Below, one piece after another: positions 29,342-38,846 of a DNA stretch of 64,000 nt. The stretch spans positions 39,171-103,170 of the forward strand of contig NZ_MDEB01000010.1 of NCBI RefSeq assembly GCF_002939945.1, written 5' to 3'. Position 1 is the first letter of the stretch. Every line of letters starts with the position of its first letter. The notes beneath the pieces were generated by a model. It was not told the DNA's origin and did not search any database. It saw only the letters and a program-made list of their open reading frames with translations. The translations under genes and the position numbers were made by a program. This DNA is from Xanthomonas arboricola pv. populi (GTDB lineage: Bacteria; Pseudomonadota; Gammaproteobacteria; Xanthomonadales; Xanthomonadaceae).

Positions 29342-29656
29342 ATGATCAAGGTCAGCGTGATGTACCCGTACCGCGAAGGCGCCCGCTTCGACCACGCCTA
29401 CTACCGCGACGCGCACATGCCGCTGGTGAGCGCGCGGATGGGCGCGGCCTGCCTGCGCTACACGGTGGACCAGGGCATCAGCGGCGGCGAGCCGGGCAGC
29501 CCCCCGGCCTACATCGGCATGTGCCATATCTTTTGCGAGTCGGTGGAGGCCTTCGGCGCCGGATTCGGGCCGCATGCTGAGGAGATTCTCGCCGATATCG
29601 CCAACTACACCGATCTTGCGCCGGTGATGCAGATCAGCGAGGTCGTGGTCGGTTGA
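29342..29656 (+). CDS. EthD-family protein
   Basis: 104 residues (MIKVSVMYPYREGARFDHAYY). A ferredoxin-like EthD/dimeric alpha-beta barrel protein: the YPYREGARFDHAYYRDAHMPLV start and the C-terminal YTDLAPVMQISEVV strand are typical. Members include a protein needed with a P450 for ether degradation and many small proteins of unknown role. It is divergent from thrC and convergent with thrB, sitting between two parts of the threonine pathway, which is unusual. Confidence 0.85.
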   Translation: MIKVSVMYPYREGARFDHAYYRDAHMPLVSARMGAACLRYTVDQGISGGEPGSPPAYIGMCHIFCESVEAFGAGFGPHAEEILADIANYTDLAPVMQISEVVVG

Positions 29657-29730
29657 AGCCTGCCTTGCGCGCTGCACGGCCTGCCTGCCGTGCGCGGGCG
29701 ATCGATCAACGACGACCTGCGCGCGATGGC

Positions 29731-30714
29731 TCATGCGAGCAGCCGTGCGGCCGGGCTGGCGATCGGAGACACCCAGTGCTGGCTGTCCAGGCCAACGCCT
29801 GCGAAGGCGGCCTTCACCGGTGCGGCCGCAGCGTCGGCAGCCGCGCGCGATGCGAACCAGGCGAACACGCTGGGGCCGGCGCCGGAGATGCTGGCACCAA
29901 GTGCATCGTGATCCAGCGCGGCTTGCTTGGCAGCCGCGAATCCGGCAATCAACGGCGCGCGGCGCGGCTCGATCAACACATCGCGCAAGCCCGCACGCAC
30001 CAGACCGGTATCGCCGGCATGGCAACCGGCCAACACCAAGGCCAGGTTGGTGCTCTGCGCGACGAACTCGCGCAGTTGATAGTGGCCGGCCAGGGCTTCG
30101 CGCGCGCGCCGCGTTTCCAGCACCGCATCCGGATGCACCAGCAGGCTGTGCCACGCCGCCGGCACGTTGATCGGCACCAGACGCTCCAGCGTGCACAACA
30201 CCAGGCCACCTAAAAACAACGGGCCAAGATTGTCGCCGTGGCGGCTGCCGCTGGCCACCGCCTCGCCATCGAGTGCGTGCTGATAGAGCTGCGCGTTGCG
30301 CAGCGGCGCATCCAGCAGCGCGTTGGCTGCCACCAAGGCCGCCACGCACGACGCTGCCGAACCGCCCATGCCCGAACTCAAGGCGATGCCTTTGTCGATT
30401 TCGATTTCAAAGCCGAACGGCAGCGCCAGCGCCGCGCGCAACGACATCAAGGCCGCACCCGCAGTGTTGCGTTCGGCATCCAGCGGCAAGGCCACCGTGG
30501 TGCCACGGATGGCGGCGATGCGCACCAGTGGCGCATCGATGCGCCGCACCGTGACCGTGTCGCCGACGCCATCGATGGGATACCCGAGCAGATCGAATCC
30601 CACCGCCACATTCGCCACCGAGGCCGGTGCGAAGGCGCGTGCCTGGCCAAGCGCTCGCGCAGCAATCGCCATCTGCTGCATCTGCGTGCCCTGGTCTGCA
30701 GCCGCCTGGTTCAC
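29731..30714 (-). CDS. thrB: Homoserine kinase
   Basis: 327 residues from the GTG at 30714 whose bases overlap the thrA stop (GTGA). GHMP kinase: N-terminal [20 protein letters not shown] loop [19 protein letters not shown]-terminal [14 protein letters not shown]. Phosphorylates homoserine for threonine synthase. Internal ATGs at 30681 and 30672 would remove a poorly conserved N-terminus; the overlap with thrA favours the GTG. Translationally coupled to thrA. Confidence 0.95.
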   Translation of the reverse strand: MNQAAADQGTQMQQMAIAARALGQARAFAPASVANVAVGFDLLGYPIDGVGDTVTVRRIDAPLVRIAAIRGTTVALPLDAERNTAGAALMSLRAALALPFGFEIEIDKGIALSSGMGGSAASCVAALVAANALLDAPLRNAQLYQHALDGEAVASGSRHGDNLGPLFLGGLVLCTLERLVPINVPAAWHSLLVHPDAVLETRRAREALAGHYQLREFVAQSTNLALVLAGCHAGDTGLVRAGLRDVLIEPRRAPLIAGFAAAKQAALDHDALGASISGAGPSVFAWFASRAAADAAAAPVKAAFAGVGLDSQHWVSPIASPAARLLA

Positions 30715-33218
30715 AAACGTGCCCCCTCGCCTGCCGCCACCCGCAGCAGATCGGCAAACACGCCGGCCGCGGTGACTTCCGGCCCCGCGCCAGGCCCCTG
30801 CACCACCAGCGGGTTCTCGCAATAACGACGCGTGGTGAACTGCACCACGTTGTCGGTCAGACGCAGATTGGCGAATGCGTGGTCGGCCGGCAGTTCGACC
30901 AGGCCCACACTCGGTGCGCGATCCGGCGGCAGCTGCGCGACGTAACGCAGCACATTGCCGCGTGAACGCGCATCGGCCAGGCGCTGCGCAAACGTCGCAT
31001 CCACTTCATGCAGGCGCGCCATGAAATCGTCCACGCTGGCCTGACGCAACGCTTCGGGCACCAGGCTCTCGACCTGCACGTCTTCCAGGCTGATCTCGCG
31101 CCCGGCCTCGCGCGCCAGGATCACCAGCTTGCGCGCCACATCCACGCCGGACAGATCGTCGCGCGGATCCGGTTCGGTATAGCCCATGCCGCGTGCCTGG
31201 GTCACCAGTTCGGCGAACGGCACGCTGCCGTCGTACTTGTTGAAGAGCCAGGCCAGCGTGCCGGAGAAGATGCCCTCGATCGAGGTCACCGCATCGCCGG
31301 TATCGACCAGATCGCGCAGCGTGGTGATCACCGGCAAGCCGGCGCCCACGGTGGCTTCGTAGCGGAAGCGCGCGCCGCTGGCATCGGCCGCCGCACGGAT
31401 GGCCTGATACCGCTGCAGCGGGCCGGAGCCGGCTTGCTTGTTCGGCGTCACCACATGGATGCCGGCGGCCAACCAATCCGCATAGCGATCAGCCACTTCC
31501 GCGCTGCCGCTGCAATCGATGATCACCGTATGCGGCAGATGCGCGGACAACAGATGCGTGGTGAAACGTTCCAGATCGGTCGCGGTGGCTGCGGAGGCGA
31601 AGGCATCGCGCCAGTTGCCGACCAGGCCGCGCTCGTCGAGCAACATGCGACCACGCGAGACCACCGCGCGCAGGCGCAGATCCAGATTGGCCTTGCCCAG
31701 CAACTGCGGCTGCGCAATGCGCAACTGGTCCAGCAACGCCGCGCCCACATTGCCCGGGCCGATCACACCGACAGAGAAGGTCTGCGGCGACAACCAGAAG
31801 CCGGCATGCGCCGCGCGCAAGGCCTTGGTCGCATGCGCCGCATCGATGGCTACCGAGATATTGCGCTCGGACGAGCCCTGCGCGATCGCCAGGATATTGA
31901 CCTGCGCGCGCCCCAAGGACTCGAACAGGCGCGCCGCCACACCGGGCTGCCCGGCCATGCCATCGCCCACCGCGGCGAGAACGCTGATGCCGGTGGTCAA
32001 CTGCACGCGTTGCACCTGACCGACCGTGAGTTCATGCGCAAAGGCCTGCAGCAAGGCATTGCGCGCGCGCTCGGACTCGTGCTGTTTGACCACGCAGCAG
32101 ATCGAATGCTCGGAAGAACCCTGCGAAATCATCACCACCGACACCTGCGCGGTGCGCAGCGCCGCGAACACGCGCTCGGCCGTGCCCGGCACGCCGATCA
32201 GGCCGGTGCCTTCCAGGTTGAGCACGGCCAGATCCGGGCTCAATGTCAGCCCCTTGATCGGCCCGCTCACCGCGCTGCTGGCGGTGATGCGTGTGCCAGG
32301 ATGTTCGGGCTGGAAGGTGTTGCGAATGATGATCGGCAAGCCGCGCTCGATCGCCGGCGACATGGTCTGCGGGTGCACCACCTTCGCGCCGAAGTACGCC
32401 AGCTCGCAGGCTTCGTCGTAGCTCAGCGTTTCCAGCTGCACCGCTTCGGGCACCACGCGCGGGTCTGCCGACAGCACGCCATCCACATCGGTCCAGATAT
32501 GCAGCTCATCGGCATCGAACAAGGCCGCAAAGATCGCCCCGGAATAATCGCTGCCATTGCGGCCCAACGTGGTGATGCGGTCGGCGCGGTCGCGCGCCAC
32601 AAAGCCGGTGACCACCACGCGCGTCTGCGGATGCGCCTGGCGCCACGTTGCAAGCCGCTGCGCGCTGACGTCCCAATCCACATCAACGCCGAGTTCGCCG
32701 CGGTTGACCACCAGCACATCGCGCGCATCCAGCACCGCGCAATCCTCGCCAAGCGCGCGGAAATGATCGCCGAGCAATTGCGCCGAATACACCTCGCCCA
32801 TGCCTTGCACGCGGTCGAGCACCTCGCGTGGCAGCTCGCCGATCACCGCCAATGCGCCGAGGATTTGCGACAGATGCTCGAAGCGCTCGTCCAGCCACTC
32901 CACCGTCGGCCCGGAATGCTCGCCCAGCAAGGCCACCGCCGCAGCGCGATGACGCGCCCGCGTTTCATGCCAGTGCTCGCGCCATTCGGGGCGGTTCTGC
33001 GCGGCCAGTTCGGCCAGCGCGATCAACGCATCGGTCACGCCCTTCATCGCCGAGACCACGGTGACCTGCACCGACTCGTCGCGTGCCAGCAGCAACTGCG
33101 CCACATGCCGGTAGCGCTCGGCATCGGCCACCGAGGTGCCGCCGAATTTATGCACCACGGTGCGTGCGGAAGAAGCGGCGATAGCGGCGGGTTCGAGCGA
33201 AACAACAGGCGATGACAT
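30711..33218 (-). CDS. thrA: Bifunctional aspartokinase / homoserine dehydrogenase
   Basis: 835 residues from ATG 33218, with GAGGT six bases upstream. N-terminal aspartokinase ([13 protein letters not shown] near residue 25; [33 protein letters not shown] segment), two ACT domains in the middle (about 315-465, [16 protein letters not shown]), and C-terminal homoserine dehydrogenase (about 470-835) with [16 protein letters not shown] and the catalytic region [19 protein letters not shown]. Catalyses the first and third steps to threonine and methionine; threonine feedback through the ACT domains is known for the family. Preceded by a leader peptide and attenuator. Confidence 0.97.
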   Translation of the reverse strand: MSSPVVSLEPAAIAASSARTVVHKFGGTSVADAERYRHVAQLLLARDESVQVTVVSAMKGVTDALIALAELAAQNRPEWREHWHETRARHRAAAVALLGEHSGPTVEWLDERFEHLSQILGALAVIGELPREVLDRVQGMGEVYSAQLLGDHFRALGEDCAVLDARDVLVVNRGELGVDVDWDVSAQRLATWRQAHPQTRVVVTGFVARDRADRITTLGRNGSDYSGAIFAALFDADELHIWTDVDGVLSADPRVVPEAVQLETLSYDEACELAYFGAKVVHPQTMSPAIERGLPIIIRNTFQPEHPGTRITASSAVSGPIKGLTLSPDLAVLNLEGTGLIGVPGTAERVFAALRTAQVSVVMISQGSSEHSICCVVKQHESERARNALLQAFAHELTVGQVQRVQLTTGISVLAAVGDGMAGQPGVAARLFESLGRAQVNILAIAQGSSERNISVAIDAAHATKALRAAHAGFWLSPQTFSVGVIGPGNVGAALLDQLRIAQPQLLGKANLDLRLRAVVSRGRMLLDERGLVGNWRDAFASAATATDLERFTTHLLSAHLPHTVIIDCSGSAEVADRYADWLAAGIHVVTPNKQAGSGPLQRYQAIRAAADASGARFRYEATVGAGLPVITTLRDLVDTGDAVTSIEGIFSGTLAWLFNKYDGSVPFAELVTQARGMGYTEPDPRDDLSGVDVARKLVILAREAGREISLEDVQVESLVPEALRQASVDDFMARLHEVDATFAQRLADARSRGNVLRYVAQLPPDRAPSVGLVELPADHAFANLRLTDNVVQFTTRRYCENPLVVQGPGAGPEVTAAGVFADLLRVAAGEGARL

Positions 33219-33267
33219 CGACAGACCTCGTTAGGGAGGCCCCGTCCGCATCAGATGTGGGAGGAAA

Positions 33268-33297
33268 GCCCCCGCATCCTGATCCGGGTGCGGGGCC
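33268..33297 (-). terminator. Attenuator of the thr operon
   Basis: On the minus strand a GC-rich hairpin (arms at 33289-33297 and 33268-33276, GGCCCCGCA with TGCGGGGGC) is followed by TTTCC, between thrL and thrA. The GGCCCCGTCCGCAT stretch nearer thrA (about 33237-33251) could pair alternatively with the same region as an antiterminator. Confidence 0.7.
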
Positions 33298-33311
33298 GTT
33301 GTTTTCGGGAG

Positions 33312-33443
33312 TTACGCGAAGACGACGGGCCGCACCGGGCGAATGGTGACGGTGGTAATGGTGGTGCTAATGCCGGCCACGCCCGCACCCGGCCGCAGTA
33401 GCGGCTGACAGGTAAGCGAAGCGGTGGCGAAAGCATTAGGCAT
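33312..33443 (-). CDS. thrL: thr operon leader peptide
   Basis: A 43-residue frame from ATG 33443 to TAA, 93 bases before thrA. It contains GISTTITTVTI, a run of Thr and Ile codons nearly identical in kind to the STTITTTITITT of E. coli ThrL, so ribosome stalling would report low charged tRNA-Thr and tRNA-Ile. A TTGACA hexamer (33474-33479, minus) lies upstream at promoter distance; no Shine-Dalgarno precedes the ATG, so the transcript may be leaderless. The peptide itself probably has no other job. Confidence 0.85.
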   Translation of the reverse strand: MPNAFATASLTCQPLLRPGAGVAGISTTITTVTIRPVRPVVFA

Positions 33444-33738
33444 GTGTGCAAAAGACATCACCGGGGCGAGGCCTGTCAAGCGCTGTGAATCAAGCCAGCC
33501 TCGCGCAACGCGGCGCCTATACAGAAAGCCTTGCGGGACAAAGATTTAAGCAAGGCAGTCCCAACCGATTGATTGCCATGGAAACTTTTTGTGCGCCGGA
33601 CCAAGCGGTACTTGCGCAGCATCCTGTAGCGGAGACCTGGTGCCAGACGACGTCGGATTCGGCTGATCCGAGTAGCGGCCGCGCGCCCATCTCGCGCCGA
33701 ACGCAGAAGTGCATCAGCCACTCTGATCCATACAGCCC

Positions 33739-34224
33739 TTAGCCAAGCACCTGCGGATTGAGTTGCCACACCGAATAGTTCAACGCCGCCGCAAAACTCA
33801 CCCACAGCAGATACGGAACCAACAACCACGCAGCAACCCGCTGCCACTTGGCGAACGCTACGATCGTCAGCACCAACGCCACCCACAGCGCCACGATATC
33901 GACAAACGCCCAGGCGCCCATGTGCCAGGCAAAGAACAACCAGCTCCACAACCCGTTCAACCCCAACTGCAGCACGAACAGACCCAGCGCCCCACGCGCA
34001 TTGCTCCACCCACCGCGCCGCCAGACCAACCACACCGACACCGCCATCATCCCGTACAACACCGTCCATACCGGCCCGAACAACCACCCCGGTGGCGCCC
34101 AATGCGGCCGCTGCAACTCGGCGTAAAAGGTCGCTGCTTGGATCGATGCAGTCGCTCCCAAGGCCGCCACCAGATAGCAGAGCACCAACCAGCCCATCAG
34201 CCCCAGACATCGCGATTTAGTCAT
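33739..34224 (-). CDS. tspO: TspO/MBR family tryptophan-rich protein
   Basis: 161 residues from the second of two tandem ATGs (34224), which is better spaced from AGGAAA. Five membrane helices with the TspO signatures: LQRPHWAPPGWLFGPVWTVLY, many Trp residues, GLNGLWSWLFFAWH and a terminal NYSVWQLNP. Outer- or inner-membrane protein that binds porphyrins and affects tetrapyrrole and stress responses in other bacteria. It lies between the thr promoter region and the AT-rich pga control region and is probably a single-gene unit. Confidence 0.93.
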   Translation of the reverse strand: MTKSRCLGLMGWLVLCYLVAALGATASIQAATFYAELQRPHWAPPGWLFGPVWTVLYGMMAVSVWLVWRRGGWSNARGALGLFVLQLGLNGLWSWLFFAWHMGAWAFVDIVALWVALVLTIVAFAKWQRVAAWLLVPYLLWVSFAAALNYSVWQLNPQVLG

Positions 34225-34863
34225 CATTTTCCTATTCCAATCTGATTACCACCCACTTTTAAGATAATTCGCTCATCGCAATGCAAACTTCTACACTTTC
34301 CGCATCCGCAGCGGTAAATTTCACGACCCGATAAATTCGGATACACAATTTACATGATGAGGCCGAATTGAAAAACCGAAATTTTGATAAATTACTTAAA
34401 ATTCCCAAGCATCTACGTTGAATACTGATTAAAACAATCCTCCAACCAATTAACTAAAATAAAATAAAATAAATATTTATGCATAAAGTAGAAAATAGCT
34501 CTGTTTTCGCAAAAATACAATGACACTTCTACGGGCAAAGTTGTATTCGCTTAATCGCGATGATCGGATAGTCATGCTGGGCATTGCCCAAGGCCGAACG
34601 TCATCGTGCCGAACCCTGCCCAGATTGTTTGGTGAGCTTTTTCGCACATTTGTGCCGTTGCGCCAATGGCCGACCTGACCCGATTTTTAGCGTCAATTTT
34701 GACACTCAAATTTGATTAAATTCGCGCCTATAGCGGACTGATCCGATGAAGATCACGTTAAATTTGTGATGACGTTGGCTTTACATTGGCATACGCAGTA
34801 TCGCCAGTCGTCATATGCCTGGAACGCCAATGCACTGCCTTCTTCCCCAGCTTTTGCAACCAC
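34225..34863. promoter_or_regulatory. AT-rich control region between tspO and pgaABCD
   Basis: From about 34250 to 34560 the DNA is strongly AT-rich, with a short tandem repeat of AAAAT/AAATA units around 34460-34480, in contrast to the rest of the window. Further on are GCACA-TT-TGTGC (34644-34655), TTGACA (34699-34704) and TAAATT/TATAGC hexamers at imperfect spacing. A seven-codon frame (ATG 34746 to TGA) precedes pgaA. It must hold the pga and tspO promoters; the AT-richness suggests a target for nucleoid-type silencing. Confidence 0.6.
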
Positions 34864-36963
34864 GTGCGTCGCGGTTGTCCTGAGCGCTCGGGCGCACTTA
34901 CTCCTCTGCTCGGCCTCGCTTTGGTTGCCGCGTGTGTGCCGCAGGCGCACAGCGGTGAAGTGCGGTCGAACGGGGTAACTGACGCCTTCATTGCCCTCAC
35001 TCCCATGCAGCAGGCCGAGCAGTTGCGCGGCCGGCAGCGCTATGCGGATGCCTTGGCCATTTACGAGCGCGTGCTGCATGCCAACCCACGAGATCGTGGC
35101 GCTTACACCATGCGCGCAATCACGCTGAGCGAGCTCGGCAGTTCGCAGCTCGCGGCAGAAGCCGTGTGGCGGCATCCGGACTGGTTCTCGCAGCAGGAGC
35201 GCGAGCGCATCGAAAACGATCGCATCGCCCGCATGATCGGTTGGGCCAGTGCCGAGCCCATCGATGCCGCGCACCGCTATGCGGAGATCGACCAAGCCTT
35301 GGTCAATGTCGCCCGCATCGAACGCGAATCACCGCCGAAGTCGACGTGGGAAGCCACGCGGCTGCGCATCGACAGCCTGGTCGCACTCAACCAGCGTCAG
35401 CGCCATCGCGACGTGGTGGCCAACTATCAGGCGTTGAAAGCGCAGGGCATCGAGGTTCCCGCGTATGTGCTGCCGGCGGTCGGCGATTCGCTGTTGGGGC
35501 TGCGTCGCCCGGCCGAGGCCGAAGCCGTGCTCCGGCAGGCCCTGCAGCACACCCCCGACGACTTCAACACGCAGCTGTTGCTGGGCTACGCCTTGCTGGA
35601 GCAGGAACGCTTCGATCTGGCGATGCCACTGTTCGAAACGCTCGCGGCCACGCAGGCACCGTGGCCGCGTCGCAATGGGGCGAGCAGCGGTTACGAAAAC
35701 TGGGATCGCTTCAGCGCAGACATCGCCCTGGCCACTACACGCTCGGCGGCCAACGACAATCGGGGCGCAGACGCCCTGTTGCGCGAACGCGTGGCCATCG
35801 GGCCCGACAATGCAGAGCTGCAGGCGGCACTGGCCTCGATCGAATTCCGTCGCGGGCTGCCCAGCGCAGCACTGCAACGCAACGCGATGGCGTTGACGCT
35901 GGATCCGCATCAAAAACAGGCGCGCGGTGGCGTGGTCGAAGCGCAGCGCGACCTGGATCGCCTGGATCTGGCTGAGGCGACCTTTGCGCAGCTGCATAAG
36001 GAGTATCCGGACGACGCCGGCCTGCAGCGGCTTGGCGCCTCACTGGAACGTCAGCGCGGCTGGCAGGTGCATCTGAGCCATGCGCGCGGCCGCAGCGACA
36101 ACGACACCTTGACCAACAGCACCTCGCCGCTCGGCAACGACTTCGGCAGCACGTTGCTGGAAGCCGAATCGCCCCTGCTCGGCGAGCGCTGGCGTGTAGG
36201 TTTGCGCGCACGCGACGATTGGGCCGATTTCCAGGACACGCGTGTGCGCTATCGCAGCTTCTGGCTGGGCACGCACTACCGCTACGACCGGCTGGATGTC
36301 AGCACTTACGGCGGACGGGCGCTCGACGACTTCGATCGCGATGGCACCGCCTGGGCGCTGGATGCCGGCTGGCGTTTTTCCGATGCCTGGTACGGCAGCC
36401 TGGCCTGGCGCACGCGTGATCCGGAAGCCTCGTTGCAGGCCCGCCGCTTCGGCATCACCGGCGACAGCATCGGCGCGGCCCTGCGCTGGACACCTAACGA
36501 CGAAAGCCGGTGGGAACTGCAGGCACGCCAGTTGCGCTACAGCGACGGCAACCGGCGCGATCAACTCGATCTTTCGGGCAGCCAACGCCTGTGGGCAAGC
36601 CCGCACGTGCTGCTGGATGGCCTGTTCACCGCCTCGGCCGGACGCGCCGACGGCGACCGCGCAGTCAATTACTTCAATCCACGCCGCAGCTCTGCGGTGG
36701 CCGCCGGCGTGCGCATCGATCAGATCGGCTGGCGCCGCTACGACTACGCCTTCCGACAGCGGCTGGAGGTCACCGTCGGGCCGACCTATCAGTCCGGCTT
36801 CGGCAGCCAGTGGGTGCCCAGCGCGGCGTATCGGCACCTGTGGTCGCTGGGCGATGGCAGTGCGCTGAGTTACGGCGTGAGCTGGTCGCGCCCGGTCTAC
36901 GACGGCCAGCGCGAACAACAACTTGGATTGGACCTGGATTTCCGATGGGGAGGTACGCCTTGA
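34864..36963 (+). CDS. pgaA: Poly-beta-1,6-GlcNAc outer-membrane export porin PgaA (HmsH)
   Basis: About 699 residues from the GTG at 34864 (RRGCPERSGALTPLLGLALVAACVPQAHS), chosen because it yields a signal peptide; the frame is open further up to a TTG at 34786, and no Shine-Dalgarno supports either. The first 400 residues are TPR-like repeats (MQQAEQLRGRQRYADALAIYERVL, EAVLRQALQHTPDDFNTQLLLGYALLEQ) facing the periplasm; the last 280 form a beta barrel ending FRWGGTP-type with alternating aromatic strands. It exports partly deacetylated PNAG. The stop overlaps the pgaB TTG (TTGA). Confidence 0.9.
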   Translation: MRRGCPERSGALTPLLGLALVAACVPQAHSGEVRSNGVTDAFIALTPMQQAEQLRGRQRYADALAIYERVLHANPRDRGAYTMRAITLSELGSSQLAAEAVWRHPDWFSQQERERIENDRIARMIGWASAEPIDAAHRYAEIDQALVNVARIERESPPKSTWEATRLRIDSLVALNQRQRHRDVVANYQALKAQGIEVPAYVLPAVGDSLLGLRRPAEAEAVLRQALQHTPDDFNTQLLLGYALLEQERFDLAMPLFETLAATQAPWPRRNGASSGYENWDRFSADIALATTRSAANDNRGADALLRERVAIGPDNAELQAALASIEFRRGLPSAALQRNAMALTLDPHQKQARGGVVEAQRDLDRLDLAEATFAQLHKEYPDDAGLQRLGASLERQRGWQVHLSHARGRSDNDTLTNSTSPLGNDFGSTLLEAESPLLGERWRVGLRARDDWADFQDTRVRYRSFWLGTHYRYDRLDVSTYGGRALDDFDRDGTAWALDAGWRFSDAWYGSLAWRTRDPEASLQARRFGITGDSIGAALRWTPNDESRWELQARQLRYSDGNRRDQLDLSGSQRLWASPHVLLDGLFTASAGRADGDRAVNYFNPRRSSAVAAGVRIDQIGWRRYDYAFRQRLEVTVGPTYQSGFGSQWVPSAAYRHLWSLGDGSALSYGVSWSRPVYDGQREQQLGLDLDFRWGGTP

Positions 36964-38843
36964 TCCGCCTGCCGCTGTTGCTGGTCGCCTTGTTGCTGAT
37001 GACGTTCGCGTCGTCGGCGCAGGCGGGCCTGCTGGTGCTCAGCTACCACGATGTTCGCGACGATGTCGCCGCCAAGGGCGATCCCGATCGTTATGCGGTG
37101 TCCACCAGCAACTTCGCCGCGCATCTGGACTGGCTGCGCTCGCACGCCTATCACCCGGTGAGCGTGCAGCAGGTACTGGATGCACGTGCCGGCAAACGCG
37201 CCCTGCCCTCCAGGCCGGTGTTGCTGACTTTCGACGACGGCTTGCGCAGCGTCTACACGCGTGTGTTCCCGTTATTGCAGGCCTATGGCTATCCCGCGCT
37301 GGTTGCGCCGGTGACCAGCTGGGTCGAATTGCCGGCCGGCCAGGTGGTGCCCTACGGCCATCGCGATTTCACCCACGAGGATTTCGTCACCTGGGCGCAA
37401 CTGCGCGAAATGCAGGACAGCGGCCTGGTCGAAATCGGCTCGCACAGCGACGATTTGCACAAGGGCATTGCCGGCAACCCGTTCGGCAATCAAACGCCTG
37501 CCGCTGTCACTCGTCATTGGGATGCGGGCAAGGGCTATGAAAGCGAAGCGGTTTATCGCCAACGCATCCAGACCGATCTGCGCCATAGCCGCGACACCAT
37601 CGTGGCCCATCTGGGCAAACCGCCGCGCGCCATGGTATGGCCGTATGCCGCCTACAACCGCGCCAGCAATGCCACTGCCGCGCAACTGGGCATGACGCTG
37701 AGCTTCGACCTGGAAGGCCGTTCGCACGAAGCCGATATCGGCCAGCAGGGCCGCGACCGCGTGGACGGGCAATCGCTGGCCAGCCTCGGCCGCCTGTTGC
37801 TGTTCAACAATCCCGATGTGCGCGACCTGGCCGGCGAACTGCGACGCGATCTGTCGCGCGATGGGCTGCGCGCGATCCAGATCGATCTGGATTACGTCTA
37901 CGACCCGGACCCGGCGCAGCTGGCACGCAACCTCGACATCCTGGTCCAGCGCGTCAAGGACATTGGCCCCAGCCATGTGTTCCTGCAGGCTTTCGCCGAC
38001 CCGGACGGCGATGGCGCAGCCGATGCGCTGTACTTCCCCAACCGCCATCTGCCGATGCGCGCGGATCTGTTCGGGCGTGTCGCCTGGCAGCTGCGTACCC
38101 GTGCCGGCGTGCGCGTGTTCGCCTGGCTGCCGGTGCTGGGCTTCCATCTGCCCGATGCACAGCAGCAAGCCGCACTGCAGATTCGCGGCAACGACCCGAA
38201 GGATGTACCGCGCCTGGATCCGGGCAATCCGCGCACGCATCAGCTGGTCGCCGACATCTACGAAGACCTGGCCGCCAACACCTACTTCGAAGGCCTGCTG
38301 TTCCATGACGACGCCTACCTGCGCGACGACGAAGTGCCTGCTTACGGCGGTGGCGACCCGACCAAGCGCACGCAGCAGCTGATCGGCTTCACCCAGGAGC
38401 TGAAGGCGGCCGCCGAACGCTGGCGCCCCAAGCTGGTGACCGTGCGCAACCTGTTCGCGCAGCCAGTGCTGGAGCCGCAGAGCGAAGCCTGGTTCGCGCA
38501 GCGCCTGGACGCGTTTGCTTCGGCCTACGACTACACCGCGCTGATGGCGATGCCGTACATGGAGCAGGCCAACGATCCACAGCACTGGCTGCAGCAGCTG
38601 GCACAGCGTGTCGGCCAGCAACCGCATGGTTTGGAGAACACCATTTTCGAACTGCAGACCGTGGATTGGCGCACCGGCAAGCCATTGCCTGACGGTGTGC
38701 TGCTCGCACACAGCAAATTGCTCCTGGCTGCGGGCGTGCGCCACCTGGCGTATTACCCCGACGACTTCATCGGCGGCCACCCGTCTCTTCCCGAAGCGCG
38801 CGAGGCCATGTCGGCTCGGCAATTCCCATATATCGAGCGGTAA
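36960..38843 (+). CDS. pgaB: Poly-beta-1,6-GlcNAc N-deacetylase PgaB (HmsF)
   Basis: 627 residues from the TTG at 36960, preceded by GGGGAGG at ideal spacing and overlapping the pgaA stop; an ATG at 36945 adds five residues. Signal peptide IRLPLLLVALLLMTFASSAQA. N-terminal NodB-type deacetylase (about 25-290) with LTFDDGLRS, GSHSDDLHKG and MVWPYAAYN; C-terminal glycoside-hydrolase-like domain (about 300-620, PF14883 type) with IQIDLDYVYD and LLFHDDAYL. Removes acetyl groups from PNAG in the periplasm. No lipobox Cys is present, unlike the E. coli lipoprotein. Confidence 0.93.
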   Translation: MIRLPLLLVALLLMTFASSAQAGLLVLSYHDVRDDVAAKGDPDRYAVSTSNFAAHLDWLRSHAYHPVSVQQVLDARAGKRALPSRPVLLTFDDGLRSVYTRVFPLLQAYGYPALVAPVTSWVELPAGQVVPYGHRDFTHEDFVTWAQLREMQDSGLVEIGSHSDDLHKGIAGNPFGNQTPAAVTRHWDAGKGYESEAVYRQRIQTDLRHSRDTIVAHLGKPPRAMVWPYAAYNRASNATAAQLGMTLSFDLEGRSHEADIGQQGRDRVDGQSLASLGRLLLFNNPDVRDLAGELRRDLSRDGLRAIQIDLDYVYDPDPAQLARNLDILVQRVKDIGPSHVFLQAFADPDGDGAADALYFPNRHLPMRADLFGRVAWQLRTRAGVRVFAWLPVLGFHLPDAQQQAALQIRGNDPKDVPRLDPGNPRTHQLVADIYEDLAANTYFEGLLFHDDAYLRDDEVPAYGGGDPTKRTQQLIGFTQELKAAAERWRPKLVTVRNLFAQPVLEPQSEAWFAQRLDAFASAYDYTALMAMPYMEQANDPQHWLQQLAQRVGQQPHGLENTIFELQTVDWRTGKPLPDGVLLAHSKLLLAAGVRHLAYYPDDFIGGHPSLPEAREAMSARQFPYIER

Positions 38844-38846
38844 CCG

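Noticed and set aside
31008..33215. Plus-strand open frame of 735 codons opposite thrA
   Set aside because: Antisense shadow; thrA is complete with all family motifs.
34766..34978. A separate 70-residue gene overlapping the pgaA start
   Set aside because: Its product has no family features and ends in Arg-rich shadow sequence of pgaA; it is more likely part of the uncertain pgaA start region.
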